From positions 1-64,000 of the forward strand of contig DAIMZL010000004.1 in NCBI GenBank assembly GCA_036733965.1: a stretch of DNA of 64,000 bases. The letters are read 5' to 3'. The notes beneath the pieces were generated by a model, which saw nothing but the letters and a program-made list of their open reading frames with translations, did not search any database and was not told the origin of the DNA. Shown piece by piece: positions 17,601 through 26,701 of this stretch. The DNA comes from JAEXOD01 sp937930275. Lineage in GTDB: Bacteria > Bacteroidota > Ignavibacteria > Ignavibacteriales > Melioribacteraceae. A program made the position numbers and the translations under genes. Within the stretch, counting starts at the first letter, position 1, and each line of letters starts with the position of its first letter.

Positions 17601-18900
17601 AGATAACCGTCAAATAAAGAGATATGACATTCCTTACGGTGCCGAATTATTAATTAATGACGGCGGCGAGATTAAGAATAAGCAAGAATTGTACAGACAT
17701 GACCCGTACAACATGTTAATATTAACAGATATAGGCGGACGTGTTAGCTTTGTTGATATGATTGAAAACGTAACTATGCAACAAGTTGCGGATGAACAAA
17801 CAGGTCACGTTCAAAAAGTTGTAATTGAAACTAAAGATAAAGCTTTGGTTCCCGGTATAATGATAACAGACGTAACCGGTGAAACAAAAGTTTATAACAT
17901 GCCTAACCGTGCTTATTTATCAGTTGAAGAAGGTGAATTTATTAAGCCGGGTACAATTTTAGCAAAAATATCTAAGGCTTCTTCCAAAACAAAAGATATT
18001 ACCGGTGGTTTACCACGTGTAACCGAATTGTTTGAAGCAAGAAGTCCGCATGAACCATCTATAGTTTCTGATATTGAAGGAGTTGTTAAATTTGGAAACC
18101 GTAAAAAAGGTTCGAGAGAAATTATTATTGAATCGTTAGACGGTTCGATAACAAAAACATATAACGTACCTTACGGTAAACACATTTTGGTAAACGAAGG
18201 TGATGAAATTCCTGCCGGTGAAAAAATTACCGATGGTCCTATTGACGCCCATGATGTATTAAGAATACAGGGTCCAATGGAAGTACAGGAATATCTATTA
18301 AATGAAATTCAAGACGTATATCGTGTACAAGGTGTAAAAATAAACGATAAACACATTGAAATTATAGTTAGACAGATGTTGCAAAAACTAAGAATTGTTG
18401 CATCGGGCGATACTTCGTTTATTGAAGAAGATTATGTTGACCGTGTTAAGGTTATTGAAGAAAACAAAAAATTAGAAAACTTTGTAGTAGTTGTTGATCC
18501 GGGACAGTCGAAATTTAAAGTCGGCGAGCTAATTACTCGTGCAAGATTACGTGAAGTAAACACTGATTTAGCACGCAGAAGCAGAACGGAAGTAAAAGCA
18601 CGTGATGCCGAGCCGGCAACTTTTGATAACGTATTGTTAGGTATAACTTCGGCTGCATTATCAACCGAAAGCTTTATATCGGCAGCTTCGTTCCAGGAAA
18701 CAACAAAAGTATTAACAAATGCAGCTACTGAAGCTCGAGCCGATCATTTGATTGGTCTAAAAGAAAACGTAGTAATGGGACATTTAATACCAGCCGGAAC
18801 CGGATTAAAGAAATATCGAAAGATAATTTTATCGAATGAAGAAAAAATGATAGAAGACGAACCGGAAAAAGAAACAGAAGGCGAAACTACTGAAGAATAG
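14653..18900 (+). CDS. rpoC: DNA-directed RNA polymerase subunit beta-prime
   Basis: A 1415-residue beta-prime. The N-terminal zinc ribbon is seen as CACGKYKG...CDRCG. The catalytic magnesium loop NADFDGD is at residues 469-475 (Asp471, 473, 475). The second zinc site is CESSHGVCAKCYGRD, followed by the trigger-loop region IGEPGTQLTLRTFHLGG. The tail after LIPAGTG is Glu-rich. Together with rpoB this is the complete core apart from alpha (36573) and omega, which I did not find. A promoter lies just after it for the str genes. Confidence 0.98.
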   Translation: MKLKSQEVKVRAIEKLTISLASPDDILSRSHGEVTKPETINYRSFRPEKDGLFCEKIFGPVKDWECACGKYKGIRYKGIVCDRCGVEVTLKSVRRDRMGHISLAVPVVHIWFFKALPSKIGNIIGMTTKELEKIIYYESYVVLNPGPTGLKVNNLISEDQYFEILNSLPHDNENLDDTDPNKFIAKIGGEAIKEILKKIDIEETFYQLKAQLNEETSQQKRSDILKRLRVLEAFRPHESKKENRPEWMVLSVIPVIPPELRPLVPLEGGRFATSDLNDLYRRVIIRNNRLRRLIDIKAPEVILRNEKRMLQEAVDALFDNSRRSSAVRSDGNRPLKSLSDVLKGKQGRFRQNLLGKRVDYSGRSVIVVGPELKLHQCGLPKDMAVELFKPFIIRKLIERGIFKTVKSARKAVDRKDPVIWDILEKLIVGHPVLLNRAPTLHRLGIQAFQPVLIDGKAIQLHPMVCTAFNADFDGDQMAVHVPLSYEAQLEASMLMLSSHNILSPQNGNPIVIPTQDIILGCYYLTKAQTGAQGEGMTFADSQEVIIAHDSGVVDLHAKIRVKVNGELINTTVGRIIFNQIIPKEMGYYNEILVKKVFSGFIYKMFIKLGNKVTAKFLDDLKDLGFKYASQAGVSISFSDMLIPSEKEAIVKDSNEKVNVVLSEHENGLITDTERYNKIIDIWTFTTNKVANVLFDRLKTDQRGFNPLHMMVDSGARGSQEQVRQLAAMRGLMQKPQKSLTGQSGEIIENPIIANFKEGLSVLEYFISTHGARKGLADTALKTADAGYLTRRLCDVAQDVIISEEDCGTIRGIRVSALKEIDTEHEKLSERIIGRVAQEDIYDPKTDDLIVSAGELIDESVADMIISANIEEVMIRSVLTCESSHGVCAKCYGRDLTRGHMVEVGEAVGIIAAQSIGEPGTQLTLRTFHLGGVASRISSQSAITVNVPGTVVYEKIDYVTKVDAFGMNVNIVLGRRGSVGIYDEDNRQIKRYDIPYGAELLINDGGEIKNKQELYRHDPYNMLILTDIGGRVSFVDMIENVTMQQVADEQTGHVQKVVIETKDKALVPGIMITDVTGETKVYNMPNRAYLSVEEGEFIKPGTILAKISKASSKTKDITGGLPRVTELFEARSPHEPSIVSDIEGVVKFGNRKKGSREIIIESLDGSITKTYNVPYGKHILVNEGDEIPAGEKITDGPIDAHDVLRIQGPMEVQEYLLNEIQDVYRVQGVKINDKHIEIIVRQMLQKLRIVASGDTSFIEEDYVDRVKVIEENKKLENFVVVVDPGQSKFKVGELITRARLREVNTDLARRSRTEVKARDAEPATFDNVLLGITSAALSTESFISAASFQETTKVLTNAATEARADHLIGLKENVVMGHLIPAGTGLKKYRKIILSNEEKMIEDEPEKETEGETTEE

Positions 18901-18941
18901 CGGAAATAAACAACTTATATTAAAAAAATATTAAACAATAC

Positions 18942-18970
18942 TTGACAAAGTCAAAAAATAAGACTATATT
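18942..18970 (+). promoter_or_regulatory. Promoter of the str operon (rpsL)
   Basis: TTGACA at 18942-18947, a 17-base spacer and TATATT at 18965-18970, an excellent sigma70-type site. Counted as TTG to TA it is the same 20-base spacing as the tRNA-Tyr promoter. It sits 39 bases before the rpsL start and gives the str-S10-spc-alpha genes their own initiation point. Confidence 0.82.
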
Positions 18971-19009
18971 ACAGGTCTGTTTTTTAGTTAAGTTACTTAG
19001 GAGAAATTT

Positions 19010-19387
19010 GTGCCAACAATTAATCAATTAGTAAGAAAAGGAAGAGAAAAAGTAACATCGAAAAACAAAGCACCGGCTTTGGATGCTTGTCCGCAGAGAC
19101 GTGGAGTATGTACGAGAGTATATACAACAACACCAAAGAAACCTAATTCGGCTTTAAGAAAAGTAGCAAGAGTTAGATTGACAAACGGAATAGAAGTTAC
19201 TGCTTACATACCCGGAGAGGGACATAATTTACAAGAGCACTCAATCGTTTTGATTAGAGGCGGAAGAGTTAAAGATTTACCCGGTGTTAGATATCACATT
19301 ATACGTGGTACGTTAGATACAGGCGGTGTAGAAGATAGAAAAAAAGCAAGATCTAAATACGGTACTAAAAAACCAAAAGCAAAATAA
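19010..19387 (+). CDS. rpsL: 30S ribosomal protein S12
   Basis: A 125-residue S12 with a GTG start after AGGAG. It helps tRNA decoding at the A site. The two streptomycin-determining lysines are wild type: Lys43 in TPKKPNS and Lys88 in VKDLPG. The PGEGHNLQEHS stretch with the usual beta-methylthiolated Asp position replaced by His/Asn context is family-typical. It is the first gene of the str set, followed 10 bases later by rpsG. Confidence 0.97.
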   Translation: MPTINQLVRKGREKVTSKNKAPALDACPQRRGVCTRVYTTTPKKPNSALRKVARVRLTNGIEVTAYIPGEGHNLQEHSIVLIRGGRVKDLPGVRYHIIRGTLDTGGVEDRKKARSKYGTKKPKAK

Positions 19388-19397
19388 ATAAGAGAAT

Positions 19398-19865
19398 ATG
19401 AGAAAGAAAAGAGCAGAAAAAAGGTACATAAAACCGGATCCAAAATACAATGACTTAGTAGTTGCTAAATTTATCAACTACATAATGTGGAGCGGTAAAA
19501 AATCAACTGCAAGACAAATCGTATATGATTGTTTTGAAGAATTAGAAAGAAGAACAAAAAAACCTGCTTTAGAAGTATTCCAAAAAGCAATTAATAACGT
19601 TCAGCCGTTGGTAGAAGTACGTAGCCGCAGAGTTGGCGGTGCTACTTATCAAGTGCCTATGGAAGTTAGACCTGAAAGAAGAATTGCATTGGCTTTTAGA
19701 TGGATTAGAACTAATTCACGTTCTAAAAAAGAAAAAACTATGGCAGTTAAATTAGCAAGCGAGTTAGTATCTGCTTTTAACGGTGAAGGTTCATCGGTTA
19801 AAAAGAAAGATGAAACTCACAGAATGGCAGAAGCAAACAAAGCGTTTGCACACTTTAAATGGTAA
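19398..19865 (+). CDS. rpsG: 30S ribosomal protein S7
   Basis: A 155-residue S7, nucleating protein of the 30S head. Conserved features are the basic N-terminus MRKKRAEKR, GGATYQVPMEV and the C-terminal HRMAEANKAFAHFKW. In other bacteria S7 represses the str message by binding between rpsL and rpsG; here that gap is only 10 bases, so such a site could only overlap coding sequence. Confidence 0.97.
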   Translation: MRKKRAEKRYIKPDPKYNDLVVAKFINYIMWSGKKSTARQIVYDCFEELERRTKKPALEVFQKAINNVQPLVEVRSRRVGGATYQVPMEVRPERRIALAFRWIRTNSRSKKEKTMAVKLASELVSAFNGEGSSVKKKDETHRMAEANKAFAHFKW

Positions 19866-19886
19866 TAAATAATTAAGTAAGTTGTA

Positions 19887-21971
19887 ATGGCAGATAAAAG
19901 AGTAGATATAAACAAAGTTAGAAACATCGGAATAATGGCGCACATTGATGCCGGTAAAACGACAACAACAGAGCGTATATTATTCTATACCGGAAAACTT
20001 CATAGAATAGGCGAAGTTCATGACGGAGCCGCCACTATGGATTGGATGGAACAAGAGAAAGAACGTGGTATTACAATTACCAGTGCCGCTACAACTTGTT
20101 TTTGGCGTGAACATCAGATCAATATTATTGATACACCGGGTCACGTAGATTTTACGGTAGAAGTAGAAAGATCGTTAAGAGTTTTAGACGGAGCAGTTGC
20201 ATTATTCTGCGCAGTTGGCGGTGTTGAACCGCAATCAGAAACTGTATGGCGTCAAGCCGATAAATATGGTGTCCCTCGTATAGCATTTGTTAATAAAATG
20301 GATAGAACGGGCGCAGATTTTTTTAATGCACTTGAAATGATAAAAACCAGGTTAGGTGCAAATCCTATTCCGATTTCGTTACCTATTGGTGCAGGTGATT
20401 TATTTACCGGAGTTATCGATTTAATTAAAATGGATGCCCGAATGTACACAGAAGATGCATTGGGTACTCAATTTCAAGATATTCCGATTCCTGCAGATTT
20501 AAAAAAATTAGCAAATAAATATAGAACATTATTATTAGAAGCTGTTAGTGATGTTGATGATACATTGTTAGAAAAATACTTAGAAGGTATTGAAATTACC
20601 GAAGAAGAAATTTCTAATGCTATTAAATTAGCTACAAAACAGTTAAAGATAGTACCGGTATTATGCGGTTCTTCTTTTAAGAATAAAGGTGTTCAAAAAT
20701 TATTAGATTCAATAGTTGACTTTTTGCCTTCACCGTTGGAATTTGGTGAAGTTGAAGCTCATCATGTTGATAAGAATGATAAAGTTTACAGAAAACTTAC
20801 CGAAGATGAAAAGTTTACAGGGTTAGCATTTAAAATTATGACTGATCCTTATGTAGGTAAGTTAACTTTTGTTAGAGTATATTCAGGTAAACTTCTTGCA
20901 GGTTCTTATGTTTATAATAGTGTAAGCGATAAAAAAGAACGTGTAGGTAGAATTTTACAGATGCACGCTAACCATAGAACAGATATAGAGGAAGCAAGAG
21001 CAGGCGATATTATCGGTATTGTCGGATTAAAACATACCCGTACCGGTGATACATTATGCACTGAAAATGACCCTGTTGTTTTAGAAAAAATGGCTTTCCC
21101 CGAACCTGTTATAAGAATTGCGATTGAACCAAAAACAAAACAGGATCAAGATAAGTTATCTGAAGCGTTAGCTAAATTAGCTGATGAAGATCCGACATTT
21201 AAGATTTTTGTTGATGAAGAAACCGGTCAAACTATTATTGGCGGTATGGGAGAATTACACTTAGAAATTCTTGTTGATAGAATGAAACGTGAATTTAAAG
21301 TAGAAGCCAATATAGGTAAACCACAGGTTGCTTATCGTGAAACAATATCTAAATCTGTTAAAGTTGAAGGTAAATTTGTTAAACAATCCGGCGGTCGTGG
21401 TAAATTTGGACATGTATGGATTGAACTTGGTCCGAATGAACCCGGTAAAGGTTACGAATTTGAAAATGCAATTGTTGGCGGTGTAATACCCAAAGAGTAT
21501 ATTCAACCTGTATCCAACGGTATAGTAGAAGCTATGCGCAATGGTGTAATAGCAGGTTATCCGGTTGTTGACGTAAAAGTTAAATTATATGACGGTTCAT
21601 ATCATGATGTGGATAGTGACGAATTATCATTTAAGGTTGCCGGTTCAATGGCATTTAAAGAAGGTGCTAAAAAAGCAAGTCCTATTTTGTTAGAGCCATT
21701 AATGCAGGTTGAAGTTATTTCTCCCGAAGAGTACTTAGGTGATATTATGGGTGACTTAAATTCACGTCGCGGAAAAATTGAAGGATTTCAATCCAGAAAA
21801 GATGCACAAGTTATTAAAGCGAAAGTGCCGTTATCGGAAATGTTCGGTTATGCTACCATATTAAGGAGTATGACACAAGGACGTGCGATATATACAATGC
21901 AATTTTCGCATTACACTGAAGTTCCAAAGTCGATTGTCGAAGCTATTGCAGAAGGCAGACAAAAATCATAA
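19887..21971 (+). CDS. fusA: Elongation factor G
   Basis: A 694-residue translocase GTPase. The P-loop is AHIDAGKTTTTERIL near residue 18, followed by switch II DTPGHVDFTVEVERSLRVLD and the NKMDRTGADF base-recognition motif. Domains II to V follow in full length. It moves tRNA-mRNA on the ribosome and recycles ribosomes with RRF. Only this copy is in the window. It sits between rpsG and tuf, as in the classic str operon. Confidence 0.98.
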   Translation: MADKRVDINKVRNIGIMAHIDAGKTTTTERILFYTGKLHRIGEVHDGAATMDWMEQEKERGITITSAATTCFWREHQINIIDTPGHVDFTVEVERSLRVLDGAVALFCAVGGVEPQSETVWRQADKYGVPRIAFVNKMDRTGADFFNALEMIKTRLGANPIPISLPIGAGDLFTGVIDLIKMDARMYTEDALGTQFQDIPIPADLKKLANKYRTLLLEAVSDVDDTLLEKYLEGIEITEEEISNAIKLATKQLKIVPVLCGSSFKNKGVQKLLDSIVDFLPSPLEFGEVEAHHVDKNDKVYRKLTEDEKFTGLAFKIMTDPYVGKLTFVRVYSGKLLAGSYVYNSVSDKKERVGRILQMHANHRTDIEEARAGDIIGIVGLKHTRTGDTLCTENDPVVLEKMAFPEPVIRIAIEPKTKQDQDKLSEALAKLADEDPTFKIFVDEETGQTIIGGMGELHLEILVDRMKREFKVEANIGKPQVAYRETISKSVKVEGKFVKQSGGRGKFGHVWIELGPNEPGKGYEFENAIVGGVIPKEYIQPVSNGIVEAMRNGVIAGYPVVDVKVKLYDGSYHDVDSDELSFKVAGSMAFKEGAKKASPILLEPLMQVEVISPEEYLGDIMGDLNSRRGKIEGFQSRKDAQVIKAKVPLSEMFGYATILRSMTQGRAIYTMQFSHYTEVPKSIVEAIAEGRQKS

Positions 21972-22019
21972 TTAATTAACGAATTAACAAATTAGAAAAT
22001 AATATATTAGGAGTTCACG

Positions 22020-23228
22020 ATGGCAAAAGCTAAATTTGACAGAAGTAAGCCACACGTTAACATTGGTACAATTGGTCACGTAGATCATGGTAAAACTACT
22101 CTTACCGCTGCAATTACTATGACTTTGAGCAAAAAAGGTTTATCGGAAAAAAGAACATTTGACAGTATTGATAATGCCCCTGAAGAAAGAGAAAGAGGTA
22201 TTACAATTGCTACGGCTCACGTAGAGTACTCAACTGAAAATCGTCACTATGCACACGTTGACTGTCCTGGTCACGCTGACTATGTTAAAAACATGATCAC
22301 CGGTGCTGCTCAGATGGACGGTGCTATATTAGTAGTTGCTGCAACTGATGGTCCTATGCCTCAAACACGTGAACACATATTACTTGCTCGTCAAGTAGGT
22401 GTACCTAGAATAGTAGTATTCTTAAACAAAGTTGATATGATGGACGATCCGGAATTAATTGAATTAGTTGAAATGGAATTAAGAGAGTTATTAACATCTT
22501 ATGAATTCCCAGGTGACGAAATTCCAATCGTTAGAGGTTCTGCTTTACATGCATTAGAAGCTTCAGCAGACGATTCAGTTCCTGCTACAGATGAAAGATT
22601 AAATTGTATCATCGAATTAATGAAAGCTTGTGACGAATATATTCCGATTCCGGAAAGAAGCGTTGACAAACCATTCTTAATGCCTGTAGAAGACGTTTTC
22701 TCAATTCAAGGTCGTGGTACAGTTGCTACCGGAAGAGTTGAAAGAGGTCAAGTAAAATTAGGTGAAGAAGTTGAATTAATCGGTTTAGGTTTACACAAGA
22801 AAACAGTAGTAACCGGTATTGAAATGTTCCGTAAAGAATTAGACATCGCAATGGCTGGTGACAATGCCGGTTTATTAATGCGTGGTGTTGATAAGAAAGA
22901 AATTGAAAGAGGTATGGTATTAGCTAAAACCGGTTCAATTACTCCGCATACAGTATTTGAAGGCGAAGTTTACATCTTGTCAAAGGAAGAAGGCGGACGT
23001 CATACTCCGTTCTTTAACGGCTACAGACCACAGTTCTATTTTAGAACAACAGACGTTACAGGCGTTGTTGAATTACCCGAAGGAACAGACATGGTTATGC
23101 CTGGTGATAAAATTAATTTGAAGATTAATTTAATTAGCGAAATAGCTATGGAAGAAGGCTTACGTTTTGCTATCCGTGAAGGTGGTAGAACAGTTGGTGC
23201 CGGTCTTGTAACAAAAATAATTAAATAA
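22020..23228 (+). CDS. tuf: Elongation factor Tu
   Basis: A 402-residue EF-Tu delivering aminoacyl-tRNA to the ribosome. The P-loop is GHVDHGKT (residues 19-26), switch II is VDCPGHADYVKNMITGAAQ, and the NKVDM motif is present. Domains II and III complete it. A strong GGAG ribosome site precedes the ATG. Codon use here is more biased to frequent codons than in flanking hypothetical genes, as expected. The tRNA-Thr/Trp locus at 7407 lacks the second tuf that many bacteria have. Confidence 0.98.
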   Translation: MAKAKFDRSKPHVNIGTIGHVDHGKTTLTAAITMTLSKKGLSEKRTFDSIDNAPEERERGITIATAHVEYSTENRHYAHVDCPGHADYVKNMITGAAQMDGAILVVAATDGPMPQTREHILLARQVGVPRIVVFLNKVDMMDDPELIELVEMELRELLTSYEFPGDEIPIVRGSALHALEASADDSVPATDERLNCIIELMKACDEYIPIPERSVDKPFLMPVEDVFSIQGRGTVATGRVERGQVKLGEEVELIGLGLHKKTVVTGIEMFRKELDIAMAGDNAGLLMRGVDKKEIERGMVLAKTGSITPHTVFEGEVYILSKEEGGRHTPFFNGYRPQFYFRTTDVTGVVELPEGTDMVMPGDKINLKINLISEIAMEEGLRFAIREGGRTVGAGLVTKIIK

Positions 23229-23241
23229 AAAGATACATTAT

Positions 23242-23261
23242 GGGGGAGTTAATACTTCCCC
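23242..23261 (+). promoter_or_regulatory. Hairpin between tuf and rpsJ
   Basis: GGGGGAG pairs with CTTCCCC (one G-T pair) around a TTAATA loop. No T-run follows, so it is not a standard terminator. It is in the 59-base gap before the S10 gene set and could stabilise the tuf 3' end or act as a processing or regulatory element. Confidence 0.5.
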
Positions 23262-23287
23262 GATAAAAAGTTAGAGGAGAAAAAAAA

Positions 23288-23596
23288 GTGCCCGGTCAAA
23301 TGATTAGAATAAAACTAAAATCGTACGATCACATTTTGATAGATAAATCAACCGAAAAAATAATTAAAACGGTGAAAAGTACCGGAGCGGTTGTATCAGG
23401 TCCTATACCGCTGCCCACTAAAAGATCTGTATATACTGTGTTAAGATCACCACACGTAGATAAAAAATCGCGTGAGCAATTTGAAATTAGGGCGCATAAA
23501 AGAATTATTGATATACATAATTCAAACAACAAAACCGTCGATTCTTTAAGTAAGTTAGAAATTCCGGCGGGTGTTGATATAGAGATCAAGTTATAG
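23288..23596 (+). CDS. rpsJ: 30S ribosomal protein S10 / NusE
   Basis: A 102-residue S10 starting at GTG after AGAGGAG. It includes IRIKLKSYDH at the start and PLPTKRSVYTVLRSPHVDKKSREQFE in the middle. It is a 30S head protein and also the NusE partner of NusG in transcription-translation coupling. It opens the S10 gene set, which here runs without a gap into spc and alpha. Confidence 0.97.
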   Translation: MPGQMIRIKLKSYDHILIDKSTEKIIKTVKSTGAVVSGPIPLPTKRSVYTVLRSPHVDKKSREQFEIRAHKRIIDIHNSNNKTVDSLSKLEIPAGVDIEIKL

Positions 23597-23607
23597 GAAT
23601 AGTAAAA

Positions 23608-24228
23608 ATGCCAGGATTGTTAGGAAAAAAATTAGGAATGACAAGTTACTATACCACAGAAGGTATTGTAGTACCGGTAACTGTTATTGAAGTTGGCCCT
23701 TGCAAAATACTTGAAATAAAAACTAAAGATAAGCACGGCTATGAAGCGTTAAAATTAGGTTTTGGAGTAAGAAAAGCAAAACATATGAACAAAGCTCAAA
23801 TAGCTGTATATGAAACATTAAAATTAGATGCTCCTCGAGTAGTTAAAGAATTTAGAAACTTTGATATAAATGGTTTTAATGTTGGCGATACTTTAACCGT
23901 AGATTTATTTAAGGAAGGTGAAAAAATAAAAGTTACGGCAAAAAGCAAGGGAAAAGGATTTCAAGGCGTTATGAAACGTCATGGCTTTGGCGGTGTAGGC
24001 GGAAGAACTCACGGTCAGAGTGATAGAGAGAGAGCACCGGGATCAATTGGTGCAAGTTCTTATCCTTCAAGAGTATTCAAAGGTCAAAGAATGGCCGGAA
24101 GAATGGGATTTGAACAAGTTACGGTAAGAAACTTAAAAGTTGTAAAAGTAGTTCCCGAAAAGAACGTTATATTAGTTAAAGGTGCTGTACCGGGAGCAAT
24201 AAATTCTTTTGTAGAAATCAACAAGTAA
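23608..24228 (+). CDS. rplC: 50S ribosomal protein L3
   Basis: A 206-residue L3. It begins MPGLLGKKLGMTSYYT and has the extended loop KRHGFGGVGGRTHGQSDRER, then GASSYPSRVFKGQRMAGRMG, which reaches toward the peptidyl transferase centre. It is one of the two proteins that start 50S assembly. The gap to rpsJ is 11 bases and to rplD 12 bases. Confidence 0.97.
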   Translation: MPGLLGKKLGMTSYYTTEGIVVPVTVIEVGPCKILEIKTKDKHGYEALKLGFGVRKAKHMNKAQIAVYETLKLDAPRVVKEFRNFDINGFNVGDTLTVDLFKEGEKIKVTAKSKGKGFQGVMKRHGFGGVGGRTHGQSDRERAPGSIGASSYPSRVFKGQRMAGRMGFEQVTVRNLKVVKVVPEKNVILVKGAVPGAINSFVEINK

Positions 24229-24240
24229 ATTGGTTACGAG

Positions 24241-24867
24241 ATGAAGTTAGAAGTATATAAAATAGATGGTACTAAAACAGGCGAGTCGATTGAACTTGCA
24301 GATACAATATTTGGAATTGAACCAAATGATCACTTAATTTACTTGTCTGTTAAAGCAACCTTAGCTAACAAAAGACAAGGAACCGCAAAAAGTAAAGAAA
24401 GAAGCGAAGTAAGCGGCGGCGGAAAAAAACCTTGGAAACAAAAAGGTCGTGGCGGTGCACGTGCCGGTACAAGTCGTTCACCATTATGGGTAGGCGGCGG
24501 AACAATATTCGGTCCTAAACCACGCAATTACAGACAAAAAGTCAATAAAAAAGCCGCTTCATTAGCACGTAAAAGTGCGCTATCATACAAAGCAAAAGCT
24601 GAACAAATTATGGTTGTTGAAGACTTTAGCTTTGAAGCCCCGAAAACTAAAGAATTAGTAAAAATATTAGAAGCTCTTAAAGTTTACGGTAAAAAAACAT
24701 TGTTGTTAACTCCGGAATTAAATGTTAACGTATATAAATCCGGTCGTAATATCGAAAAAGTTAGCGTATTAGAATCTTATAAAGCATCGACATACGAATT
24801 ATTGAATAATCAAATTTTATTGGTTCAAAAAAGTGCAATTGAACCGTTAGTAAAATCGTTAAATTAA
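24241..24867 (+). CDS. rplD: 50S ribosomal protein L4
   Basis: A 208-residue L4. The exit-tunnel loop is seen as RSEVSGGGKKPWKQKGRGGARAG, with the usual Lys/Gly-rich contacts near the macrolide site. In E. coli L4 also attenuates the S10 operon; no corresponding leader hairpin with a T-run is seen before rpsJ here. The C-terminal globular part (VYKSGRNIEKVSVLES) is complete. Confidence 0.96.
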   Translation: MKLEVYKIDGTKTGESIELADTIFGIEPNDHLIYLSVKATLANKRQGTAKSKERSEVSGGGKKPWKQKGRGGARAGTSRSPLWVGGGTIFGPKPRNYRQKVNKKAASLARKSALSYKAKAEQIMVVEDFSFEAPKTKELVKILEALKVYGKKTLLLTPELNVNVYKSGRNIEKVSVLESYKASTYELLNNQILLVQKSAIEPLVKSLN

Positions 24868-24880
24868 AGTTGGTAAAACA

Positions 24881-25177
24881 ATGCAAAAAATATTGATTAA
24901 ACCTTTTATTACAGAAAAAATGACGGCTGAAACCGAAAAGATGCCCAACAAATATGGTTTCATAGTTGACGTTAATGCTAATAAGATTGAAATTGCAAAA
25001 GCAGTTGAAGCAAAATTTAACGTAAAAGTAGTATCAGTAAATACTGTTAAATATAAAGGTAAAGTTAAAACACAATTTACCAAAAAAGGTAGATTTGTAG
25101 GAAGAAAACCGCAATTTAAGAAAGCGTATATAATGTTACAAAAAGATCAAACAATTGATTTATTCGGTCAAGTATAG
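24881..25177 (+). CDS. rplW: 50S ribosomal protein L23
   Basis: A 98-residue L23 with KPFITEKMT at the start and YGFIVDVNANKIEIAKAVE, then VKVVSVNTVKYKGK. It lies at the tunnel exit and is the docking site of trigger factor and SRP. Spacing to rplD is 13 bases and to rplB 22. Confidence 0.96.
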   Translation: MQKILIKPFITEKMTAETEKMPNKYGFIVDVNANKIEIAKAVEAKFNVKVVSVNTVKYKGKVKTQFTKKGRFVGRKPQFKKAYIMLQKDQTIDLFGQV

Positions 25178-25199
25178 AGTAGGATTGGAGTATTAATAA

Positions 25200-26024
25200 A
25201 TGGCTATAAGAAAATTAAAACCAACCACTCCGGGAACAAGATTTATGTCTTTCTCATCATTTAATGAGATAACAAAGACAAGCCCGGAAAAGCAGTTACT
25301 TGCACCGCTTACAAAAAGCGGCGGTAGAAATAATAACGGACGAGTAACTACAAGATTTAGAGGCGGCGGACATAAAAGACAATACAGAATTATTGACTTT
25401 AAACGCAACAAGTTTGGAATAGAAGCAAAAGTTGCCTCGATAGAATATGATCCTAATCGTACTTGTAGAATAGCATTATTACATTACGTTGACGGTGAAA
25501 AGAGATATATAATTGCTCCGGACGGCTTAAAAGTAGGCGACAAAATTATGTCCGGTACAAACATTGAAATTAAAGTAGGAAATGCATTAAAATTAAAAGA
25601 AATGCCGGTTGGTAGTTTTGTTCATAATGTTGAATTAAAACCCGGAAAAGGCGGACAATTAGGACGAGCAGCCGGTTCATCAATACAATTGATGGCTCGC
25701 GAAGGTAGTACTGCCCAATTAAAGATGCCTAGCGGTGAAATAAGAGTAGTAAGTAGCGAATGTATGGCTACCTACGGAGTAGTTGGAAACGGTGACCATG
25801 AAAACTTAAGCTTGGGTAAAGCCGGAAGAAAACGCTGGTTAGGTAAACGTCCACATGTAAGAGGTGTTGCTATGAACCCAGTAGATCACCCAATGGGTGG
25901 TGGTGAAGGTAAAACATCGGGTGGCGGACATCCAGTATCACCTTGGGGACAAAAATCCAAAGGCTTAAAGACTCGTAAGAGAAAAAATCCAACTAATAAA
26001 TATATTGTAAAACGAAGAAAGTAA
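25200..26024 (+). CDS. rplB: 50S ribosomal protein L2
   Basis: A 274-residue L2, normal length. The SH3-like and OB domains precede the C-terminal loop NPVDHPMGGGEGKTSGG with the conserved His used near the peptidyl transferase centre and subunit bridge. The basic end KTRKRKNPTNKYIVKRRK is typical. Confidence 0.97.
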   Translation: MAIRKLKPTTPGTRFMSFSSFNEITKTSPEKQLLAPLTKSGGRNNNGRVTTRFRGGGHKRQYRIIDFKRNKFGIEAKVASIEYDPNRTCRIALLHYVDGEKRYIIAPDGLKVGDKIMSGTNIEIKVGNALKLKEMPVGSFVHNVELKPGKGGQLGRAAGSSIQLMAREGSTAQLKMPSGEIRVVSSECMATYGVVGNGDHENLSLGKAGRKRWLGKRPHVRGVAMNPVDHPMGGGEGKTSGGGHPVSPWGQKSKGLKTRKRKNPTNKYIVKRRK

Positions 26025-26034
26025 GAGAATAAAG

Positions 26035-26322
26035 ATGCCAAGATCAGTTAAAAAAGGTCCTTTTATCAGCATTAAATTGTTAGCAAAAGTTCTTAAAATG
26101 AATGAATCGGGTCAAAAGAAAATAATTAAGACTTGGTCGCGTTCTAGTACAATCTCTCCGGATTTTGTCGGACATACTATTGCCGTACATAACGGTAACA
26201 AAATGATTCCGGTATATGTATCTGAAAATATGGTTGGACACAAATTAGGTGAATTTGCACCAACAAGAATATTCCGCGGTCATCCGGGAACAAAAGCTGA
26301 AAAAGCTTCAAAAGTTAAGTAA
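26035..26322 (+). CDS. rpsS: 30S ribosomal protein S19
   Basis: A 95-residue S19 beginning MPRSVKKGPFI and including WSRSSTISPDFVGHTIAVHNG and the GHKLGEFAPTR motif. It binds the 30S head with S13. It follows rplB by 10 bases. Confidence 0.97.
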   Translation: MPRSVKKGPFISIKLLAKVLKMNESGQKKIIKTWSRSSTISPDFVGHTIAVHNGNKMIPVYVSENMVGHKLGEFAPTRIFRGHPGTKAEKASKVK

Positions 26323-26341
26323 TGATAATTAGAGGACATTG

Positions 26342-26686
26342 ATGGAAGCTAAAGCAACAAATAAGTATATTGGATCATCGCCTCGAAAAATGAGACAAGT
26401 AATTGATTTGATAAGAGGAAAATCGGTAGATCAAGCGATAGAAATACTACACTTTAATACACGTCATGCAGCAAAAGATGCTGAAATGGTATTAAGAAGT
26501 GCGGTAGCAAATATGATGAATAAAGAAGATAATAGCAGAATAGAAACATCTGATTTATTTGTAAAAGAAGTATATGTAAATCAAGGACCTTCATTAAAAC
26601 GAATATTGCCTGCACCAATGGGAAGAGCATATCGTATGAAAAAGCGTTCTAATCATTTAACAATAATTGTTTCAACTAAAGGATAA
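26342..26686 (+). CDS. rplV: 50S ribosomal protein L22
   Basis: A 114-residue L22. YIGSSPRKMRQVIDLIRGK and the tunnel hairpin region ending RAYRMKKRSNHLTIIVS are conserved. I use the ATG at 26342, five bases after AGAGGA, rather than the TTG directly before it. It lines the exit tunnel and contacts macrolides in other species. Confidence 0.95.
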   Translation: MEAKATNKYIGSSPRKMRQVIDLIRGKSVDQAIEILHFNTRHAAKDAEMVLRSAVANMMNKEDNSRIETSDLFVKEVYVNQGPSLKRILPAPMGRAYRMKKRSNHLTIIVSTKG

Positions 26687-26701
26687 TTCAGGAGAACTTT
26701 T